Source of the DNA: Hyphochytrium catenoides
Lineage: Eukaryota; Sar; Hyphochytriomycetes; Hyphochytriales; Hyphochytriaceae
Direction of reading: 5' to 3'
DNA: 12,995 nt
NCBI GenBank assembly: GCA_900088475.1
Contig: FLMG01002616.1
Location: 1-12,995, forward strand
Shown: positions 7,683-12,995 of the stretch, one piece after another
Position numbering within the stretch: position 1 is the first letter of the stretch
How the letters are laid out: every line of letters starts with the position of its first letter
Translations under genes and position numbers: made by a program
The notes under the pieces: generated by a model
Database searches by the model: none
The model's input: the letters and a program-made list of their open reading frames with translations, nothing else
What the model was told of the DNA's origin: nothing

Positions 7683-8098
7683 CTAAATGGGAGAAAGAGA
7701 GAAAAAGAGCAAAGAGGAGAAGAGACAAAAAGAGAGAAGCTCGCCTATTTTTTCTAAGACAACGTGGCCAGTCTCTGCAGTTTGTTTTCTTTCTTAGCGC
7801 TACGAGTACTATCAAAAGGGAACGCAGAGGAAGAGAAAATGGAGCAAGAGGAGAATAAAGAGAGAGAGAGAGAAAGGACAGCTAGACGAAAAGGAGGAGA
7901 GAGAGAGAGGCATTAAGATAGAGTTCTATGTGTAGCCTGACTGGATCTATTCTTGATTTCCTATAGTTTCTTCAATACCGTCTCTCTCTCGCACACACTC
8001 TCTCTCCCCACCTCTCTCTCTCTCTTTTTCTCTCTCTCTCGTGCTATCTCTCTCGGTATTCTTTCTACTCACTGTCTATCCTACTACTCTCTTCCGGT
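7683..8098. other. Mixed GA/CT repeats downstream of ALG3
   Basis: GA-rich from 7686 to 7915, then unique DNA (7920-7975), then CT-rich runs (7980-8055). The 3' untranslated region of ALG3 should lie here (8098 downward). I see neither AATAAA nor TGTAA on the minus strand in the first 150 bases after the stop. Confidence 0.5.
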
Positions 8099-11000
8099 TC
8101 ACTTCTGCTTCTTCGTTAGAACGGTTCTTGGTCCTCTAGGTGTCGACCAAGCTTGATAGAGAAGAGAGAAGAGAAGGAGAAAGTGGCAGCCTTGGAGGAG
8201 AGAAGAGGAGAGAGGTGTCGCGGGATAGACGTTGTACGCGTACTCTATTCCTCCCATGAGTCCGAGCTTTATGAGAAAGGGAAGAGAGGTTTGCCAGAGA
8301 AGAAAGGGGAGAGAGTGATAGTACCAACCTGGAAAACACACCCGCAGAGAGAGAGAGAGAGAGAGAATGGGAGAGACAGAGAGGGAAAGGAGAGAGAGAG
8401 GGAGGGAGAGACAGAGCGAGAAAGGAGAGAGAAAGAGCGAGAGAGGGAGAGAGAGGAGACAGGGTTATTCATAGCCTACAATGGAGACAGAGAGAAAGAC
8501 ATGTGGAGTAGCAGAAGGGAGCTAATCTGAACAGGAGAAAGAGAGCTTTTTCTGCAAATAGTGAAGAGGAACTGAGCCAGATATAGAGAGAACAGCGAAG
8601 AGACAGAGAGAGAAGTATGAAAAAAAGAACCGAAGAGACAGGAGAGAGGGAGAGAGAGAGAGGGGCACAAGAAAGAGCTTCGGAGAGACACAGACGGGAG
8701 AGAGAGGCACGAAGAGAGACAGAAAGTAGCACTTACAATAAAACTGATAATGGATCGTCCTGGCAAAGCAGATGCCAATGAAGTTACTAATGAAGAGAAT
8801 CGCTGTCACAACGGAGGGAGAGACTCGCCGTGTCCCTTTCTTCCCTTTCTCCTTTCCTCCTCTTCGAGGAGCTTCTCCTCTCAAGGCTTTGGTCCAACGA
8901 AGGAGGAAGAATGCGAGGAAGAGAAGATGAAGACAAAGCAACGTCAAGGCGAAACTTTTGCTGAGGAAAACCTGTCCGGAAAATGTGAGAGGGAGAGAGA
9001 AGGAGAGAAGGGATAACGGGAGGATTAAGAGAGAGAGAGTGTGATGGTTAAGGCTATACGGGATGAGGAGCTCTTAAGTGGTTCTTGACAATTTCTCTCT
9101 CTTTCTCTGACTCACACGAGAAGGTTCATGTTCTCTCGCATTCCCTTATGCCTTGCTGCGCAATTTCCGAAGATTCTCCACTAGTGTGATGTCTTCTAAG
9201 AAGCATCTTAGCAAGCAATCTCCCTATCTCTCCGTTTGTGTCTCTTTATTCTTTTCTTCCACATTCTCTTCCCAAGTCGCTGATTTGAGTCGTTTCCTCT
9301 TCTTTTTCTTCCTCAGTCTCTCTTCGTCCATTCAACTCCTCCTTTCTTCTAGCCTGCTGACCGTCAAAAGCTCCTCCGTCATCGCAATCTGATCACCTCA
9401 TCTTAAGGGTTTGTTTCCCTCTCTCTCTCTCTCTCTCTCGCTTTATTTCTCACACTCTCTCCCCTTCCCCACTTGTTCTCTCTCTCTCTGTATCCTCTTT
9501 CCCTGTCTTTTACCCCTCACTCGGCCTCACCTCTTCAGGGAGAAACTTCCAGTTGACGGTCCATTTGAACATAAAAACACGGCTGAGCTCAAACGCTTTG
9601 GCGAGGTAGCTCAACCAGTTCTCCCAAAGGAAAGGAACAGCTAGGACGACCTAACAAAAAGGGATGCAGAGAGAGAGAGAGAGAGCAGAAGAGAGAGTAT
9701 CGCGGGTTATCAGTGAGAGAGAGAGGGAAAGAGAGAGCTGACAGGAGGAAAAACCGAGGGAGCGAGAGGGAAGAAGAGCCAGCGAAAGATGCAAAGAGAA
9801 AGAAGAGAGAGAGAGAAAAAAAGAGAGTAGATAGGTAGGAGAGGAGAGAAAAAGAGAGAGAACAGGTATACTAGGCTTTAGCTTAGAAGCAATAAGTGTT
9901 TTACATCGTTCGATATCAGTCCCAGTTGGCTCAAAAAGATGGAAGAGTGGCAGAGAAAGAGAAGGGAAGACATGAAGGAGTGAGACGCATCTTTAAAAAA
10001 AGTTTTCTAAAGAAAGCCCCGAAGCGAGGCAAAAGATTAGGACTAAGGGCACAGATGAAGGAAAGATGGAGTGAGAAGCAATGACGAACAGAGAGCCAAG
10101 ATAATCAAAAACAGAGAAGAGGGAGAGAGGGAAGAGAAGAGAGAGGAGATAAAGTTAGAGAGAGAAAGAGAGACAAAAGAGTGCGTCAGACCTGTACGCT
10201 GGCACAGATCATGAGCTTTGGAATCGTCCTCAGAGGCCCCAAGGCCCAGAGCAGGAGGAGGAGCAGGCCAGGAGCAAAGAGAAGAACGTTCATCTTTATG
10301 GACACAGCCAGGGAATATATGAAACATCCTAAGCTCCACTAGGGGCGCGCGCGCGCGCGAGAGAGAGAGAGAAAGAGAGAGAGACAGCAAGCGAGAGAGA
10401 GAGAGAGACAGCAAGTGAGAGAGAGAGAGAGAGAGAGATGATTTCAGAAGTGAAGAAAGCATAAAAATAGGAATGAGGAGGTTCGAAAGAGGGAAGTGGA
10501 GAGGAAGGAAGGAAAGGAAGAGAAGAGTGTGAGGAAATAAGGAAACAGGAGACGGATGTCAGAGTTACGCAGCCAACACCTAGAATGAGGAGAGAGAGGC
10601 ACAGGGAAGGGGTAGAAGAGTGTGACAGTTCACTAAGGGGAGAAAGTGCCTAGTGAAGGAGAGAAAGAGTGATAGAGATAGAGCCGACATACAGACAGAA
10701 AGAGAGAGAGAGATTGTGTGAAGAGAGAGATAAAGGAAGGAGAAGAGAGTTATGGAAAGGAGAGACTTGGAAGAAGAGGGGGACGGAAACAAGAAGACGT
10801 CACCTTACCCTGTTCCTTGTAAAAAAGAATATTGAAAGGTAAGCCAAGAACATCGCAACGCAGTCGTTGAAGAGACGGAGCAGAAAGAGAGAGTGAACTC
10901 GTTTAGAGAGAGAGAGAAGAAAGAGAACGTAAGGAGGTGTAGCTCCACTCTCTCTATAGATCTTGAAGACCGTGAAGGTGGTCAAGAGATAGAGGCAGAA

Positions 11001-12204
11001 CCATATCTGCTGCGCTAAAGCAAGGAGACAGTGCCACAGAAGTCAGAACACGTGGGTTAGATTGGCAAGAATGGAGATGAACAGCTCTCAAAAGTTAGGA
11101 AAAGTTAGACAGCAGAGAGAGAGAGAAAGAGAGAAATAGAAAGAAAGGAAGTCAAAGAGAGAGAGAGAGAGAGAGCGCAAAGAGCGAGCAGCGAAAAGGA
11201 GGGAGAAGGGAAGGGGGTGAACAAGGGAGAGAGAGAGAAAGAGGTGAGAGGGAATAGAGATCAGCCAAGGAAGGGCTCAGGAGAGGACCAAATAGAGAGA
11301 GAAAGGACCAACCTGCAAGAGCAAAGCAGGGGAGAGAGAACGAGAGAGAACGTGAGAAATATGTGTTTTGGTGTGAGAGAGAGAGCGAGAGAGAGAGAGA
11401 GAGAGACAATAAATTCCTACCCTTAAATATATTTGTCCCCTGATCTGTGAAGGCTCTGAAGAGCATGAAGAGATAGACGAAGCCGGCAGGATAGACCAGA
11501 GGACCGGTGTCTCCCCTCAGCTTTTGATAGTCCCATTCTCCTCCCAGCACGCCCTCCACCTCCTGCATGTAAGCACGCCAGTCAATCTCCGTGTCTGGGT
11601 AGCAGAAGAGAGAGAAGGTCAGCTACGAAAGAAAGAGAGAGAGAGAGAGGACATGTGACAGACATTGCCGGGAATGAGGAGAGGAAATAGATAGAGGGAT
11701 AGAGACAACTGTAGACTCACACGAGACAGAGAGAGAGAGAGAAAGAGAGAGACGGGAGAGAGAGAGAGGGAGACATGTAGGGCGAGAGAGAGAAATATAC
11801 AGAGAGAAGGAACCAAAGAAAGATTGAGAGAAAGAAGGAAACGAGAGTGGGAGTTCGCGAGAGTCACACAAAAGGGACAAATGAAGGACGACCAAGCCCT
11901 AAAACGCGTAGTCTAAGTGAAAGAGAGACTAAGAGAAAGAAGAAAGAGAGAGAGAGAGGGAGAAAGAGAGAAAGAAAGAGTTTCAGGCTAAAGAGAGAAA
12001 TTTCAAATAGCAGACCAGAGTGAGAGCTTCAACTGAAGGTTACCTATTGCTTCTCTCTAAGAGAGGAGACTGAGGCTAGTGGTACGTACATGGGACGCGC
12101 TGAATAATCATCTGGCCGAGGAAAGCCTCAGCGGCAAGCAGGAGGCCCGCCATCAAAGGGAAGTACTTCCATTGAAGGAGAACATTCCGGAAAAGCGTGT
12201 ACAT
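8099..12204 (-). CDS. ALG3: ALG3, dolichyl-P-Man:Man5GlcNAc2-PP-dolichol alpha-1,3-mannosyltransferase, seven exons
   Basis: Adds the first dolichyl-phosphate-mannose-derived mannose, in alpha-1,3 linkage, to Man5GlcNAc2-PP-dolichol in the ER lumen, during N-glycan precursor assembly. Exons on the minus strand: 12204-12090, 11594-11421, 11014-10809, 10338-10192, 9650-9531, 8971-8737, 8328-8099. They total 1227 nt (408 aa plus TGA), all junctions GT-AG and in frame. Family motifs in order: RVPYTEIDW (36-44), MQEVEGV (48-54), [14 protein letters not shown] (66-79), [13 protein letters not shown] (135-147), [14 protein letters not shown] in exon 4, [12 protein letters not shown] (242-253), [10 protein letters not shown] (316-325) and [17 protein letters not shown]. 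The order and spacing match human and yeast ALG3 (about 440-460 aa). The protein is strongly hydrophobic and multi-spanning, and ends KKQK, a KKXX ER-retrieval signal. The start ATG has an in-frame stop 11 codons upstream; a further 5' exon is possible but not needed. A basic loop at about 284-304 is lineage-specific. Confidence 0.93.
10339..10440. repeat. (GC)n-(GA)n tract with 24-base repeats beside the intron 3 acceptor of ALG3
   Basis: An alternating GC run (about 10343-10359) abuts GA runs. It is followed by two copies of GAGACAGCAAG (10381-10391 and 10405-10415), spaced 24 bases. On the gene's sense strand this reads CT tract, then (GC)n, then CCCCTAG, so the GC run sits where the 3' splice-site pyrimidine tract is expected. 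Confidence 0.8.
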
Positions 12205-12227
12205 TCTCCTCTCTCTCTCTCTCAGCT

Positions 12228-12425
12228 CTACCTCCTAGCTTGCCTCTTTCTAATGAATCGCCGCTTCACTCTCGTGATCGTGTGGCAGTGTACGGCACTG
12301 AGTTCTATGGATGAGCTCTTCCTTCTTAGACGACCGTGCGCCTCGTCATGCTCTGCATCAGCCACAGATAATGGAAGATCGGAGCTGTAGGTGCCTGCCG
12401 CGTCCGGGTTCCCGATGACAAAGCT
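12228..12425 (-). CDS. Unidentified 65-codon open stretch, possible terminal exon of an upstream gene
   Basis: On the minus strand the frame is open from just after TGA (12428-12426) to TAG (12230-12228), 23 bases before the ALG3 ATG. It has no ATG, so it would need splicing from upstream; a weak acceptor-like ...TTTCTGAAG ends at about 12425. The translation is mixed, including VIGNPDAAGTYSSDLPLSVA and a basic end KRRFIRKRQARR. Base composition is more even than in the surrounding repeats. No family is recognised. It may equally be ALG3 leader DNA. The opposite strand also has a frame here (12079-12390), largely antisense to ALG3 exon 1. Confidence 0.18.
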   Translation of the reverse strand, partial: SFVIGNPDAAGTYSSDLPLSVADAEHDEAHGRLRRKSSSIELSAVHCHTITRVKRRFIRKRQARR

Positions 12426-12699
12426 TCAGAAATCAAAATCTTATCTTAACCTGGGCAGATAGCGACAATATTAGGTCTACCACAATTTTTCGTGTGTGAG
12501 TGAATGAATGAAGACTATTCTTACCAGGCGTCAGTATGATTATATGCTTGTTGGAGACTTACAAGCAAAAGGACTTATATGTAATACGAGTAAATAAGGC
12601 ATATTGGGGAGAGCTGAGAACCAAAGTTGTCCTTATGTTTGTACCAAGTTTCTCAATGACGACGACTTCATGGCTACTGCCTCTTCTCCTTCTTGTTTT
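12426..12699. other. Unique sequence upstream of ALG3, no gene seen
   Basis: Moderately AT-rich unique DNA with stops in all frames. It may contain the ALG3 promoter: CATATAAG is present on the minus strand near 12576-12583, about 375 bases before the ATG. The AACGTT and CTGTCTCT elements of the other two promoters are absent. Confidence 0.4.
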
Positions 12700-12995
12700 C
12701 ATCTTCTGTTCATCTTCTCTTCATCCTCTTCATCTCCTCTTCATCTTCTGTTCATCTTCATCTTCTGTTCGTCTTCATCTTCTCTTCATCTTCTGTTCAT
12801 CTCCATCTTCTTCTTCATCTTCTCTTCATCTTCTGTTCATCTTCTGTTCGTCTCCATCTTCTGTTCATCTTCTGTTCGTCTCCATCTTCTTCTTCATCTT
12901 CTGTTCATCTTCATCTTCTCTTCATCTTCTGTTCGTCTCCATCTTCTTCTTCATCTTCTCTTCATCTTCTGTTCATCTCCATCTTCTGTTCATCT
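12700..12995. repeat. Minisatellite with 11-base core CATCTTCTGTT, running off the window end
   Basis: The core CATCTTCTGTT occurs 12 times, mixed with variants CATCTTCTCTT (11 bases) and CATCTTCTTCTT (12 bases) and 6-base spacers CATCTC, CATCTT or CGTCTC/CGTCTT. Longer blocks recur, such as CGTCTC + 12-mer + core variants. Mixed 11-, 6- and 12-base units break every reading frame, so it is not coding as it stands. Confidence 0.88.

Noticed and set aside
11217-11426. + strand Arg/Glu-rich frame
   Set aside because: Lies in ALG3 intron 2 and is a translation of GA repeat.
12079-12390. 103-codon + strand frame
   Set aside because: Largely antisense to ALG3 exon 1; it has no promoter or family resemblance.

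Overview
The window is nuclear DNA of a eukaryote. Its best gene is split by six GT-AG introns, both recognised proteins are eukaryotic, and most non-coding DNA is (GA)n/(CT)n microsatellite. Coding DNA has roughly balanced base composition. The CBM1 modules and the repeats would fit a microbial eukaryote such as an alga or protist. Chromerid algae came to mind because of the repeat-rich gene models I remember from them, but the sequence alone does not fix the lineage.

Layout: 1-352 is GA repeat. A TATA-type promoter on + (353-379) leads into a CT-rich leader and a hypothetical 182-aa reading frame (448-996). 997-1596 is repeat-rich and gene-free. 1597-3840 (-) is an intronless gene for a secreted family GH5 (subfamily 7-like) endo-beta-1,4-mannanase with two N-terminal CBM1 modules and a long charged Ser/Pro linker; its TATA promoter lies at 3991-4023. 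4024-5283 is GA/CT repeat. 5284-5790 is an AT-rich island. 5838-5970 is a compound microsatellite. 6121-6815 is unique sequence that may hold an LTR-like relic. 6839-7422 is CT-rich. A possible terminal exon lies at 7423-7682 (-).

8099-12204 (-) is ALG3, the dolichyl-P-mannose-dependent alpha-1,3-mannosyltransferase of the ER. I rebuilt it by hand as seven exons coding 408 aa. It was not visible as one reading frame because each intron (406-559 nt) is filled with GA/CT repeats. An unidentified 65-codon open stretch (12228-12425, -) lies just upstream, then unique sequence, then a minisatellite (12700-12995) running off the window end.

The two recognised genes are not an operon, but both concern mannose-containing glycans. 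ALG3 adds the first lumenal mannose to the N-glycan precursor in the ER. The mannanase leaves through the secretory pathway and should cut external mannan while its CBM1 binds crystalline polysaccharide. No previously undescribed multi-gene system is evident. The most interesting signals are the promoter layout shared by the two TATA boxes (TATA, AACGTT, CTGTCTCT), the sense-strand pyrimidine bias of the ALG3 introns, the charged repeat linker and cysteine cluster of the mannanase, and the non-repeat islands at 5284-5790 and 6121-6815.
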